This document shows positions 21,201-31,870 of a stretch of DNA of 64,000 nt, piece after piece. The stretch covers positions 1,505,501-1,569,500 of the forward strand of contig JASPKZ010000423.1 in the NCBI GenBank assembly GCA_030220185.1. The letters are read 5' to 3'. Every line of letters begins with the position of its first letter. The stretch's first letter is position 1. Made by a program: the position numbers and the translations under genes. The notes under the pieces were generated by a model, which had not been told where the DNA came from, searched no databases, and saw only the letters and a list, made by a program, of their open reading frames with translations. Origin of the DNA: Diploptera punctata. Lineage: Eukaryota; Arthropoda; Insecta; Blattodea; Blaberidae.

Positions 21201-21230
21201 TTAGGTTAGGTTAGGTTAGGTTAGGTTAGA
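21201..21230 (+). repeat. Interstitial (TTAGG)5 telomere-type repeat
   Basis: Five perfect TTAGG units (21201-21225) and one TTAGA. TTAGG is the ancestral arthropod telomere unit. The tract sits exactly between the 5'-truncated end of a Jockey-like LINE and repeat R2. Confidence 0.85.
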
Positions 21231-21733
21231 AATTAACCATACTCTAAATTACGGTAAATAATTAATTGTATTGTAACTAAAACCCTTACATACCGTTTGG
21301 TGAAATAGGGTTCATATTGTTGGAGATTCAATAAAAAAATAATATATCCAATGTTACAAAATGTCTAGTGTTACATAATAACGTAACATGAACAAATAAA
21401 TAAATAAATTAACGAACCCATGAAAAAACTAACTCAAAGTGTCTTAAAAATATGATAGATAAAGTCACACAGCTTTCTATAGCAACACTTCTTACATAAA
21501 ATATTTGACAAAGGCAGTTGAAATCTATTATGAACATTGGATATATTGAAGGATAAAATTTTGTCTTGTCATAATGTAGCCTGGTTTCCTTTTGAACAAG
21601 TAATAAGTTTGGAGGTGTAATTTTATCGTTTATGTAGCTTTGGAAGTCTATGCCAGAAGTGTGTCTAAAAAAAGTATAAATAAAAACCAAAAGCTCACAA
21701 ATTTTTGTAGCAGTATGCGAATAATTATTTTAG

Positions 21734-21738
<5 letters not shown>
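21229..21738 (+). repeat. Repeat R2, copy 1 (left module inverted vs 38 kb)
   Basis: The right part, from about 21365 (CTAGTGTTACATAATAACGT) to about 21738, matches 38331-38700 in the same orientation. The left 132 bp (21229-21360, GAAATTAACCATACTC ... CCAATGTTACAAA) matches 38195-38331 only as its reverse complement. No coding function is seen. Confidence 0.8.

Positions 21739-21773
<35 letters not shown>
21739..21773. repeat. (TA)n microsatellite
   Basis: A TATA run of about 35 bp between R2 and SINE-A. Confidence 0.95.
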
Positions 21774-21775
<2 letters not shown>

Positions 21776-21777
<2 letters not shown>

Positions 21778-21918
21778 CACCGCTGTGGTCTCGAGGTAGC
21801 GTGCTGCCTTGTTACGGGTTCAATCCCCGGTCGGGGCAGTTTTTCTGGGTGAGGTTTTTATCGGGGTTTTTCCTCACCTGTAAGACAAATGTCAGGAAAA
21901 CTTTATGGCCCGAACGGT
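21776..21918 (+). mobile_element. SINE-A, 5' half (interrupted)
   Basis: CCACCGCTGTGGTCTCGAGG head, B box GGGTTCAATCCCCGGTC, and body to GGCCCGAACGGT. The rest resumes at 22432 with CGGTCCCCAAAATCATACGG. Confidence 0.88.
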
Positions 21919-22431
21919 TGTTGTGTAATGTGGGTACGGTAGCGTTTGGTTGGTGGAAAAGGATAATTGTGTATATATTAATTCGGCAGATTGGAAGATT
22001 AATTATGGTATGATAGGTAATTATGGTGATTCAGGTTACGTTGAAGTCTTGAAGAATTAAAAGATGAAGTTAGTAACAAAACAAAGTGCAGTTTTATTCA
22101 GTAAATGTGCGTCTGTCCTGGACACACACAAAATACAAAAAGCCAAGATTCTTCTCATACACTGTGAATGTGTATTCCACCCCCTCACAAACTTAGAGGG
22201 GTTCTAATTATTTCTGGCCGGCATTGTGTAAATGGCCACTTTCTTAGATTTGAGATTAACCATTTTTTTTTTGTAAGTAGTGACCCTCTTCCGACATGTG
22301 TTGGGATGAGCAGTGAATTGACCCGTCTCCAATAGTAGTTGTAAACCCGTCACACAATTTCTGTGTTTAACAATATCCTATACTCTAATCCTCTCTTGTG
22401 TAACACATGTTTTACATTACACGGTCCCCAA
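21919..22431 (-). mobile_element. Probable solo LTR inside SINE-A
   Basis: A 513-bp insert flanked by CGGT (or ACGGT) on both sides, cutting the SINE at a known internal position. On the minus strand it starts TGTAATGTAAAACATG and ends CACATTACACAACA, that is, TG...CA termini. An AATAAA signal lies on the minus strand near 22103. No ORF and no transposase-like content. A DNA transposon is the alternative, but the TG/CA ends and 4-5 bp target repeat favour an LTR. Confidence 0.65.
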
Positions 22432-22612
22432 AATCATACGGGCATCATCATCATCCTTATCATTATCATCATCATCATCCTTCACCGGTGTGGAAAGCAA
22501 CGGGAAGCTACCACACCTACAATTCCCTAGTAAAACTGCAAGCATAGCATGAAAATGCTATGATTGCAGTGAAGGACCTGTCTTCGGGCAGAATTACTAT
22601 GGATGGATATCC
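22432..22612 (+). mobile_element. SINE-A, 3' half (interrupted)
   Basis: Completes the copy that begins at 21776: CAT microsatellite, CCGGTGTGGAAAGCAACGGG, and end GGCAGAATTACTATGGATGG. Confidence 0.88.
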
Positions 22613-22629
22613 ATCCATCTGCTCGAGGG

Positions 22630-22912
22630 CAGATTTGTTCCGCGAGAAACTATTAACCCCTCAAAAAAGAATTATATTTATAACCACCAGTCTACTGACC
22701 GCGTGAACTATTGTATTTCGACTTCAAATTTTCTAAGAAATTGCCACTTTGTGAAAATTATCTCGAGCAGATAGTGAAGGCAGCGAGGTTGTCTTTATTG
22801 TCTCATTAGCAATATCAACACTTTTTACGCTTATTTTCAGTTTTTAGGTCTTTTAAAGGTATTTTATATATATTTTATAGGTCTTCAAATACCGAGCCAT
22901 ACCGTAATCAGG
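22630..22912 (+). repeat. Repeat R3, copy 1
   Basis: TTGTTCCGCGAGAAACTATT, AACCACCAG, AAATTGCCACTTTGTGAAAA, CAACACTTTTTACG and CAAATACCGAGCCATACCG. It matches 47645-47935 along its length. Non-coding. Confidence 0.78.
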
Positions 22913-23359
22913 ATGGAGTACAATTCGACAAATATTTTTAAATTGTCCAGGATTTACATCGATTTCTCCTGCTTTGTACTCAATCAACTGAAGTTAATGT
23001 ACTGGGGCACAGCAGTGTCCAGCTGTGAGAATCCAGTATTCAGTCAGTGTACTCCCAGTGCACTTTGAAGTCTCCGACCAATCTAATCATTCGTGTTTAT
23101 GATCCATCTGCAGAGCAACAACATATGGGAATTCTCCTCTTCCTGTTAAATGCCCTTTAACAACCCTAACATCTTGTTTTACACTTCTCCGCGCAGAAAA
23201 ACCCAATGTCATTTCCATCATTATGGCAAAAATAACAGTAATCCTAGAATAAAAGAATATTGTAATATTTAACTGAAGTACAAACTATTTATACAGAGTG
23301 TCTGGGATCAACACTACCAATAACAAACTGTTATAGAACAGAACGTAACAAATTTATTG

Positions 23360-23800
23360 CAATACAGTTTGTTCAAAACTGCAAAACGTAGACAAACTCA
23401 ACAAGTTTTATGGAAACTTCTAAATTTCCGCATGTGTCTTCTACTTTCGAGATCCATGGGGTCAAAGCGGTTACAGTAATTTAATTACTTTTTACGGCTT
23501 AAAAATCCTGTGCATAGTTTCCTTTCATAATGTGGGGGAGCTCCATCGTGTTGGAACACGTCAAAATAAACAACAAATCTAATAAACGTGAGAATTTACG
23601 TAATTCCATTGTTGTCACCATAAAACTTGAATTAAAAATAAACCTGAGAAATTACATAATCTCTTTGTTGTCTGCAATAAACTAAATCAAAATAAACATG
23701 ATAATTTACGTAATTTAATTGTTGTCACCATGAAACTTGTTGAGTTTAACTTTGTTTTGCAACAAACAACATTACAGTTACCTTATTATTTTATTTATAA
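23360..23800. repeat. Possible TIR element with three internal tandem units
   Basis: Left arm AAACTCAACAAGTTTTATGG (23394) and right arm CATGAAACTTGTTGAGTTTA (about 23729) are inverted copies. Between them, about 57-bp units starting AAAATAAAC(R)TGAGAATTTA recur near 23583, 23635 and 23690. The class is unknown. Confidence 0.45.
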
Positions 23801-23835
23801 CAATTTTGCATTTGTAGCGTTGTTCCCGGAATATA

Positions 23836-24165
23836 AAGTGGTCTCTAGGTAGCGTGCTGCCTTGTCACGTAGCGGGCCCGGGTTTGTTTCCCAGTCGTGA
23901 CAGGCTCCTCTGTGAGTTTTTTTTCGGAGTACTTCCTCACCTGTAAGACAAATGTCAGGAAGCTTAGGGCCCAACGGTCCACTAAAATCATCCGGCCATC
24001 ATCATCATCATCATCATCACCCTTATCATTATCATCATCCTTCACCTGTGTGAATAGCAACGAGAAGTTACCACACCTATAATTTCCTAGTAAAGCTGCA
24101 AAGTATAGCACGAAAATGCTATTATTGCAGTGAGAGGCTTGCCCTGGGGCGGAATTACTATGGAA
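23836..24165 (+). mobile_element. SINE-A copy
   Basis: GTGGTCTCTAGGTAGCGTGC head, B box GGGTTTGTTTCCCAGTC, TAAGACAAATGTCAGGAAGC, and a (CAT)n expansion to about 24030. Ends GCGGAATTACTATGGAAT. Confidence 0.88.
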
Positions 24166-24410
24166 TATCGATGCGAAACATGTACTTCACTTTCTTCAAG
24201 AGAGAATAAAAATATTACGAGTATTTGAGAATAGGAAACGTTTTTTTTTTTGGACCAAAGAGGGATGAACAGACAGGCAAATGGAGAAGACTTAAAAACA
24301 GTGAGCTACCTAATCTTTATGATAAACCAGATATAATAAGAATAATTAAATCCTATAGATTGCGGTGGTTAGGACATGTGACACGCATGGGGAATGAAAG
24401 AGAGGCATGG
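24166..24410 (+). mobile_element. LINE family K, coding fragment
   Basis: Contains GGACCAAAGAGGGATGAACA (the FGPKRDEQTG block), a NLYDKPDIIRIIKSYRLRW block and GHVTRMGNEREAW. This matches the family K text near 49.5-49.75 kb. The 3' end is cut by the SINE-A piece at 24411. Confidence 0.75.
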
Positions 24411-24550
24411 AACCGGGTTCGATCTACGACCGGGACTAGTTTACTGGGTGATTGTTTCGTGGTTTTTTCCTAACCTGTAAGACAAAATAATAGGAAAATT
24501 TAAGGTCCAAATGGTCCCCGAACATCATCTGACCATCATTATCATATGCT
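24411..24550 (+). mobile_element. SINE-A-like mid fragment
   Basis: CCGGGTTCGATCTACGACCG, ACCTGTAAGACAAAATAAT and GGTCCCCGAACATCATCTGA. Lacks the 5' head and the 3' terminus. Confidence 0.65.
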
Positions 24551-25295
24551 CCAAGTTAATTAAATGGAATTATCGTTATTTTGTATTTAATGATAGAGCA
24601 ATTCCATATGTGACTGACTGACTTTTGCTGCAAAATGTTCATAAATATTACAATTGGTTGAAATTAGACGTGTTATATACGTGATATGATAGAGGAAAAG
24701 TGTCTGATCAAGATTGTACATAAACATATAACTTCTGAAGAAAAGCAATGCTATTTATTATCTATCAAATTATGTGTGACTAACTGACATAAATATCAAC
24801 TCATCATGCAGCTTAGCATGTTCATCAACATCATTCTCTGAAATGTGATTATTAATTCAATTTTCCATTATACTGTTTGGAGGGCACATTTCAAGTTACA
24901 TTTTAAATAAAAAAAATAAAACTAATTCACAATTAATACCGAAGTTATGACCTAATATGTGATGTGCGACTGACTGACATTATTTTGTGACTGACTGACA
25001 TATCTGAATTTTATTTAGAATTTCAAAATGCAAATATTACACAATTGTAACAAAATACTATGAAAGTAGAAAAACAACTTCAGTAACAGAGTTTATTAAA
25101 GAACTGCAATTACTTTATCAATTCTACGAAAATTGTTAAATTTAATTTTGCTGTAAAAAAATATTAATTTAAATCAATTGTGTAATTAAATTAACTCGCT
25201 TGCCGTACCATTTTAAATTATAAAAATAACGAAACTATTAAATACTTAATAACAAAGTGCCTTCTCTATTGTTAAATATACCTATTAAAATTGTA

Positions 25296-25298
25296 TGC

Positions 25299-25324
<26 letters not shown>
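25296..25324. repeat. (TA)n microsatellite
   Basis: About 29 bp of TA next to the SINE-B head. Confidence 0.95.
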
Positions 25325-25329
<5 letters not shown>

Positions 25330-25345
25330 AACTGATTACAATTTA

Positions 25346-25695
25346 GTCCGGCGCCATAGCCGAGTGGTTAAGGCAAGAAGCCATGGCGCAGAGCTGTGGG
25401 ACTTGCGCTGGTTCGATTCCCCATGGAGGAAGACATATTTTCCTCATGGAATTTCGGCCAGTATGGGAAAGATGCCCATCCAGCATCGTGAGGCATTTGG
25501 GTAGCTACAATAAGTAACGACTCCAGGTTGATAAGACCAATTATAACGGCTGGGCGCGTGACCCGACATGCTGACCACATATCACCCCTACACAGGCTTA
25601 TGATCGTGTACCTCTATGATTAACACATGTGGACGTGAGGCCAGCAGCCGGTTGGTAGACCAAGGGACTTCTAGGCCTGTCGCGCTTGGAGTGGA
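25346..25695 (+). mobile_element. SINE-B, well-preserved copy
   Basis: Head CCGGCGCCATAGCCGAGTGG, GGTTAAGGCA, and B box CTGGTTCGATTCCCC. Body to CTAGGCCTGTCGCGC. Confidence 0.92.
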
Positions 25696-26074
25696 GTTTA
25701 TTACAGTTTACCTGATGTAAGATTTAATATTTTTGATTTCTAGATTACACCACTGAAATAAAAATGTAATCCCCCTAGAATGTATACACATTCTTAATAA
25801 TTTAGTTATTTAACAGAATGCATGTACTTTCAAAACAAATTATCGTAAATCGCATTAGTAAGCTGTGGTTAGTAAACAATTGCTGACGTACTGAATTCTA
25901 CTTTTAAACAACCATAAAAACATAACTCCAATTAGCCCGAGTTCTGATGACTCACATCATAACATCGATATATATATATGAGATCGCTTATACAAACATT
26001 CCTCTCTCTAGCCTTCGCCGTAACTTGACCTGACTTGACACATTAATAAAAATAATGTTTCCTGTCACGCATCA

Positions 26075-26392
26075 AGTCCCACGCTGTAACCGAATGGTTT
26101 GAATCAAGATGTCTCAATAGAGAGCACTGATTCGAGCCCCATGAGAGAAGACATTTTCTCATGGAATTTCGGCCAGAATGGGATTGGTGCCCGCCCAGAA
26201 TCATAAAGAATTTGAGCAGCTACAACATTTAGCGATTGCGGTAGAGAAAACCAACTATAACGGCTGGAGATCCGACATGCTCACCACATGTCACGCTATA
26301 TGTTGGTTAGATGATTGTCCACCTCTGTGGATATACGTGGATGTGAGATTAGCAGCCAAGGGCTTTCTAGGCCTGTCACGCCATTCAGTTTT
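26075..26392 (+). mobile_element. SINE-B, diverged copy
   Basis: AAGTCCCACGCTGTAACCGA head with eroded A box, GATTCGAGCCCC B box, TCTCATGGAATTTCGGCC and CTAGGCCTGTCACGCC end. Confidence 0.85.
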
Positions 26393-26489
26393 TTAACACA
26401 CGAACTTACGAAACGAATTTGTTGCGCTGATTGACAGTTGTGCATACTCTATAACATAGGGTCCAACACTTCCACGTTGTATACGCAAT

Positions 26490-27120
26490 GAGTCTGTGAT
26501 AGATGCAAGTTATTCAAATTGTTTTTCTAAAAAATCTTTCCTTCTTCTATATAATTTTGTGACTTCAGTTATTTAGTTTGTTTTACAGCTCACATTACAT
26601 AATTCTGCATCATTTTGTATCTTCTTTCCCGATGTTTCATACATCTGTGCCATCCGTTTTACATGGCCGCCAATCGCATCTATAGCTCCCTTTCCATGAT
26701 ACGATTCAAAGAAATTCCATGTTATATCAAAATCCAAATATGCGAGTAAGCAGTGTTACATTGCTAACTGCATATGCCTATTTCTATTACCTGCTGCTCC
26801 AACTGAAATTTTTTATCACCTCAAGTTTTGGAAGAAATCACTATAGTTAAAAAAAACACTTGCTATGTGTCACATAACCTGACACTAGAACAAAGTATTT
26901 CTTCTGAACTTTTGTCACCTTCCATCTAAACTATCAACAGCAGTTAATATTGAGATAGGTCCTATGCTAATTTTTCCAATGAACTGCCTGGATCTCATTT
27001 TGTTCTTTGTAGGTATAATTTTCTGAGAAATCAATAAGTATGGCTGTTTCGTTTACTGCAACCTTTTTTCCTCAATATATTTAAATGCTTCCGCTAACTG
27101 TATTTTAGCTCAAATTGACA
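26490..27120 (-). pseudogene. Decayed transposase-like protein of unknown family
   Basis: The minus strand, in broken frames, encodes ILIDFSENYTYKEQNEIQAV followed by HW (about 27030-26990). Further on come WNFFESYHGKGAIDAIGGHV, KRMAQMYETSGKKIQNDAEL (about 26710-26610). I recall ENY...Q.EIQ..HW and HGKGA.D.IGG..KR as motifs of repetitive, probably transposon-encoded proteins in insects and cnidarians, but I cannot name the superfamily. Several frameshifts and stops lie between the two blocks. The position inside the TGACTGACTGAC-ended element suggests that it is its transposase. Confidence 0.45.
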
Positions 27121-27342
27121 CAGAAAAAGGGTCAGTAATTATTTTATGGAACAGCTGAGCTGAACAGTCTACCAGATTTTCTAAACCATGTTTATGTTAA
27201 TCCTCAAAGGAGTGCAGCAAGCAACTAACTGCACCATGCATATTAGCATATATATGATAGAACAAAAAGTCAGTCAGTCACGGGACACTAGCGGGAAAAA
27301 TAATGACTTTACAAGAAAATGTGTTCAATACTTTTTTGTTAG

Positions 27343-27640
27343 GGGCACGCCGTAGCGTAATGGTTAAGGCACTGCGCTACAAGCCGGAAGGTCGAGGGTT
27401 CGAGTCCCGGTGGGTCAGGATTTTTAAACTGACCCAAACCTTCTGGCGGCAGTATGGCCCTGGGGTCGACTCAGCCTCTAACTGAAATGAGTACCAGACG
27501 CTTGTTCTGGGGTAAAGGCGGCCGTCACGCAGGGCTGACAACCCGGCTGACATCAAGTGCCGATTGTCAAGAAAAAGTGGGAGCCTTAACCTCCTACTAC
27601 CCCAAGGGCCTCCTGAGGCCTGTAGTGGGATCACTTTACT
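27343..27640 (+). mobile_element. SINE-C with 14-bp target duplication
   Basis: Flanked by TACTTTTTTGTTAG at 27329-27342 and 27641-27654, exact copies. Head GGGCACGCCGTAGCGTAATG, B box GGGTTCGAGTCCCGG, and 3' TCACTTTACT tail. This fixes the SINE-C ends for the window. Confidence 0.93.
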
Positions 27641-27654
27641 TACTTTTTTGTTAG

Positions 27655-28035
27655 TTTGTATACCGATAACGTAGAATCTAAGAGAAATTTTTATTCCATC
27701 AATTATTATATTGTGTACAGTAATTTTATACGTTTTCAGTGACAGACTGACGATAGCTTGCAGTTAACAATTACAGGACACATTTAAGGTATATAGAATA
27801 TTAGAATGCAATTCATATTATTACATTTACGACTAGGGAAGATCAAAGTATGTTTTAACAAAAGAGTTTGTAAAATAAAACGAATTAAAAAACAAATTGA
27901 TAAAATGTTACGCGTTTTTACAGGTTTGGAATATGACAAGTTCTGCCACTAATATTAGATTAAAAAAATACACTTTTGGAAAATTATCTTATAGAATCAG
28001 AAAATTTGATCGTGTAATATTTCAGTAGGGATAGT
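27655..28035. other. AT-rich DNA, no feature seen
   Basis: No ORF or repeat partner found. CAGTGACAGACTGACGATAG at 27740 weakly echoes the TGACTGAC motif. Confidence 0.4.
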
Positions 28036-28835
28036 CATCATCATCATCATCAATCACGGATTAAGCCCATGCGGCTTGTTCCGATCTCATATATTCACAT
28101 TCAAAAGTTGGATCCATCTCTTCTTCGGTCTACCAACATTCCTGCGTCCTTTTGGTTTGTATTTAAGTATAAGTTTGGGAATGCGATCATCTTCCATTCT
28201 TTGAACATGTTCTTTCCATTTTTTCTAGATTATTTTATTCTATCTAAGAATTTAAAGATATTTAGCTCATTTCTAATATCTTCACTTCATCTCTTATCTA
28301 GAAGTTTGCAACCAGCCACACTTCTCAGAAATCTCATTTCAGCTGCTTCTATGATCTTCACTTCTCTTTGTGTTAAAACCCAAAATTCACTACCATACAA
28401 TAGCAAGGGGACTGCCACTACTTTATAAAATTTTAGTTTTGTGTCTTTTCTTGTGCTTTTAAATATCCTTTTGATTGTTCCACATATATAATTAAATTTA
28501 TTAAGTTTGTTAAATAGATCTTCATTTTTAAAATAGGAGATTTCATAACCCGGGTATATAAAATGGTTCACTTGTCAATGAGTTTCCCCTCCAGAATTAT
28601 TTTAGCTCTTACGGTATCTGATCCCTTAATAGCTAGGATTTTCGTTTTACTTATTGATATTTTGAAATTATATTTCTGTATAATGTTATTTTACCGAAAG
28701 AGCGATTTCTGTAGACCATCTTCTGAACTAGATATTAGAACTTGGTCGTCTGCAAAAAGTATAAAATAATTTACCTTATTAGTAATTCCGCTAATAGAAT
28801 CTGCAATTAATCTGGGATGAAAATGTGTCCAATTA
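28036..28835 (-). mobile_element. LINE, 5'-truncated coding fragment
   Basis: Minus-strand text starts at the RT catalytic box (LFADDQVLISSSEDGLQKSL, about 28800-28740). It continues with YNFKISISKTKILA and a separate open frame (28287-28571) with GTIKRIFKSTRKDTK, KFYKVVAVPLLLYGSEFW and AAEMRFLRSVAG. A PKGRRNVGRP-type basic region and GAT/ATG triplets at 28038-28052 form the 3' end. In-frame stops and shifts are present. Truncated exactly at the catalytic core. Confidence 0.75.
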
Positions 28836-29275
28836 ACACCAGAGATATCAGTAAGAGTGATAAAAAAAAAGAATATTAACCAAATTGTTGAATTTATCTA
28901 ATAGTCATATTGCAGTTAACAATGGTACACGAAAATAAATCAATCTAAAACTAAAAAAATTAAATTCTTCAGAATTATTCTTAATTTATTCCTCTAGAGA
29001 AACACTGAAATGTGGAATTATTGCTAATAAAAAACCCTCTATCCGTTTAATATTCGCATCGTTCAATTTATGTCCTTGATATTTAGTTTACAAATGACAC
29101 GGTCTGATCCAGAGGTAGTTGCAAGTCTTTACTATTTATGTTTGATTCATAATGTACTAGGCTTATGGAATGAAATAAACCGTAAATAACTATATTAATG
29201 TGTTGCCTTATACAAGTAATGCAAGAGGTATACATTATAGTAGTTTATGAAGTTTAATATTCTATAACAAGGCTA
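28836..29275. other. AT-rich DNA, no feature seen
   Basis: No supported feature. Confidence 0.4.
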
Positions 29276-29279
29276 TTAA

Positions 29280-29448
29280 TAAGTGCTCGCTAGGTATGAA
29301 AAGGAGACCTCCCCCTCCTACCCGCATACAGGTGGAATCCCAATGAAACAATATATTTGACAAGTGAGTAGCAGTGTCTTACCTTGTCAGCCTCTCTGAC
29401 GTAGTGTTGAATGGGGCGGGAAGTCTTTTCACACCTAGTGAGCACTTA
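29280..29448. mobile_element. MITE with TTAA target sites (piggyBac-like)
   Basis: 169 bp between TTAA at 29276-29279 and 29449-29452. Terminal inverted repeats read TAAGTGCTCRCTAGGTRTGA plus AAAG on both sides, about 24 bp with two mismatches. No ORF. TTAA duplication and short TIRs are the hallmark of piggyBac-derived MITEs. The family is inferred. Confidence 0.78.
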
Positions 29449-29452
29449 TTAA

Positions 29453-30290
29453 CATCTCTGTTCTATAAAGATAAACACCTTCCCTCTTAGCTGCAGCGAA
29501 TAATTGTAAACTTTGTAAAATCTATGTTTACAATTAGCTGCATTTCCAGGACCACGGCGAGGACGTGAGGGATAGGATATTCCTGTTGTCTTCTTCATAT
29601 ATATTATAATGTATTCATTCTAGTGAGAGGATTGTCATGCACTAAAATTAAGATTGCACAAATATTAGTATAATGTCTATTTAATTGGAGCTTAATTTGA
29701 TTGGGTGCGATACCCTTCTATCCTAATCCTGCTGTTGTAGACTAATAATATCTAGGTTAATATTGTTAGACTCGACAGAAAGTATTGAAGATTTTTTTAA
29801 GTTGTACTTATAAAATTCTGAACAATTTATTTTAATCAATTTAATAAATAAATCTTAATAAGGCTTCTCATTAGAGTATGCTACAATCTTAACTTTTAGT
29901 AAACACAATTCCACTACCTACACCACGTTATGTTTACAATTGAATACTACTTAAACATATTGAAGGAACGACAGGTATTTGGTCCCGTTGACGTTTTTTA
30001 TGTAAAATCTATTATTATTAGGTAATTACATAAAAACGTTTCACCAAGAGCAAGTAAACACAAAAGTTTTATAATTTCCATCGATCGTTAGGTAAAACAT
30101 TATTCGCGCAATCAATAGAATATGGGAGGGAAGCACATTCAAATCCTGTTACTCTTGCTACTTGGTCCTATAGCATAACAATTACATCACAAAATCACAA
30201 TATTAAAAAAATATAAAAAAACACATATAAATATTTTCATTTACGATTAGGTCTAATATAAAATTAAGTAATAATTATAAAAACGCATTA
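29453..30290. other. AT-rich DNA, no feature seen
   Basis: No supported feature. Confidence 0.4.
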
Positions 30291-30293
30291 TTA

Positions 30294-30625
30294 CACCGCT
30301 GTGGTCTCGAGGTATCGTGCTGCCTTGTCACGCAGCCGGCTAGGGTTCAAATTCCCGGTCGGGACAGTCTCCTGCTCTCCTGCGTGAGATTTAATCGGGG
30401 TTTTCCCTCACCTGTAAGACAAATGTCAGGAAACTTAGGGCCCAACGGTCCCCGAAAAATCATCATGCCATCATCCTTTTCATCATCATTATCATCATCG
30501 GTGTGTAAAGCAACGAGAAGCTATCACACCTATATATTCCCTAGTAAAGCTGCAACGCATAGCATGAAAATGTTATGATTGTAGTGAAAAGACCTGCCGT
30601 CGGGCAGAATAACTATGGATGGATT
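30294..30625 (+). mobile_element. SINE-A copy
   Basis: CACCGCTGTGGTCTCGAGGT head, B box GGGTTCAAATTCCCGGTC, TAAGACAAATGTCAGGAAAC, and end GGGCAGAATAACTATGGATG. A duplicated CTCCTG follows the B box. Confidence 0.9.
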
Positions 30626-31090
30626 ACAATATTGTAATATATATTGCCCAATGTGCATGTTTCGTGTTCACTGTACTTCCCTATTTTTCAAAATATCAAT
30701 TTCATTAACATTTCAAACTATTCACGAAAACGGACAAAAAATCAGATTGACTGCGCTCTGGGGATATTGGTAACCAAACTAAAACTATTTTAATATTCAT
30801 ACAAAATAATTCATGTACATTTTCAATCGCATCTCTACATAAAGCTATGCTGGATATTATGTTTCAAACAAAATTCTGAATATATTTTGGTAGTAGGTTA
30901 TTTTACTGTGAATTTTTCCATTCTCTACCTGACATATATACAACAAAACATGTGATTTTAACTATTTTCCTATTTATATACTTCATTAAGTAAATAATTA
31001 CATTAAAATAACGATAGACTTACGAATAAATATTTATAGAAAAGAAGGGGAAAATACTTCAAATATAAACTATACCTATATTATTAATTT
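30626..31090. other. AT-rich DNA, no feature seen
   Basis: No supported feature. Confidence 0.4.
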
Positions 31091-31091
31091 A

Positions 31092-31425
31092 GTCCCGCGC
31101 CCTAGCCGAGTGGTTGAGGAACGATGCCTTGGCGCAGAGCTACGGGACTTGGGCTGGTTCGAGTCTCTAAGAGAGAAGAAATGTTCTCATGGAATTTCGG
31201 CCAGTATGGCACCGGCACTCAGTATCGTGAGGAAATTGGATAGTACCAATAAGCAGAGGTTTTAGGTTGAAAAAACCAGCTGTAACGGTAAAGGATCCGA
31301 CATGATGACAACATGTCACCCCTATAGTGGCAGGATGATCATCCACCTTCTTGACTATCACATGTAGATGGGAGCACAGCAGCCGTCTGCTAGGCCTAGG
31401 GCTTTGTAGACCTGTCGCGCCATGG
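31092..31425 (+). mobile_element. SINE-B copy
   Basis: TCCCGCGCCCTAGCCGAGTG head, GGTTGAGGAA, B box CTGGTTCGAGTCTC, and end GTAGACCTGTCGCGCC. About 20 bp is deleted near CCCAGCAT compared with other copies. Confidence 0.88.
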
Positions 31426-31489
31426 AGTTATTTCCGATATCATTAATTTAGTATACCTACTTGTTGCTTTCATCAATCCAAACGAATAC

Positions 31490-31612
31490 TTTCGTCATCA
31501 GTGGTTGCTGAACGTGTTGCCGTCTGTTAACCCCGTACCTGCGGATTCACTGCCGCTGCATCTGCTGCTACAACTGACGGTGTCGTAACACCCCGACTGC
31601 CGCCTTACTGAG
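31490..31612 (-). other. Exon-like island, unit 1 (B)
   Basis: On the minus strand, a CAG after ATATTTCT is followed by a frame reading GGSRGVTTPSVVAADAAAVN plus PQ, then GGTACGG, a possible donor. Unit 2 keeps a comparable frame (SGSRVCKTLSVVEAYAAAVK). A TAA directly after the CAG in this copy would break the frame unless splicing uses a later AG. Speculative. Confidence 0.25.
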
Positions 31613-31870
31613 AAATATTGGAAACATCATACCATGAGATCAATTTTAAATGTTACATTTATTTTAATCACTGAAGAAATATATTGTTATTTCTAGTGGC
31701 TTCTAGTGTCATTACTGAGACTCATATAAGTAATAAATGTTGATTTATATAGGCTATACCAACTGCTCTGGTGGCATATAATAAAATCTATATTCTAGGA
31801 ATGTCAGTTCGTCACAAAGACATGTCAGAGAGTAACAAAGTAATATTTTGTACTTATTATCATTAACTCA

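Larger units (their letters stand above)
24607..27290. mobile_element. Candidate DNA transposon with TGACTGACTGAC ends
   Basis: GTGACTGACTGACTTTTGCT at about 24608 is mirrored by AAAAAGTCAGTCAGTCACGG at about 27267. Further TGACTGACTGACAT or near copies lie at about 24776, 24966 and 24993, like subterminal transposase-binding repeats. A decayed antisense coding block lies near the right end. SINE-B copies and a (TA)n tract have been inserted inside. The boundaries and the superfamily are uncertain. Confidence 0.45.

Noticed and set aside
25346..25430. Possible tRNA genes (A and B boxes at 25.35, 27.34, 48.12 kb and elsewhere)
   Set aside because: Each head continues into a conserved SINE body, and the stems are not fully paired. 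They are SINE promoters, not tRNA genes.
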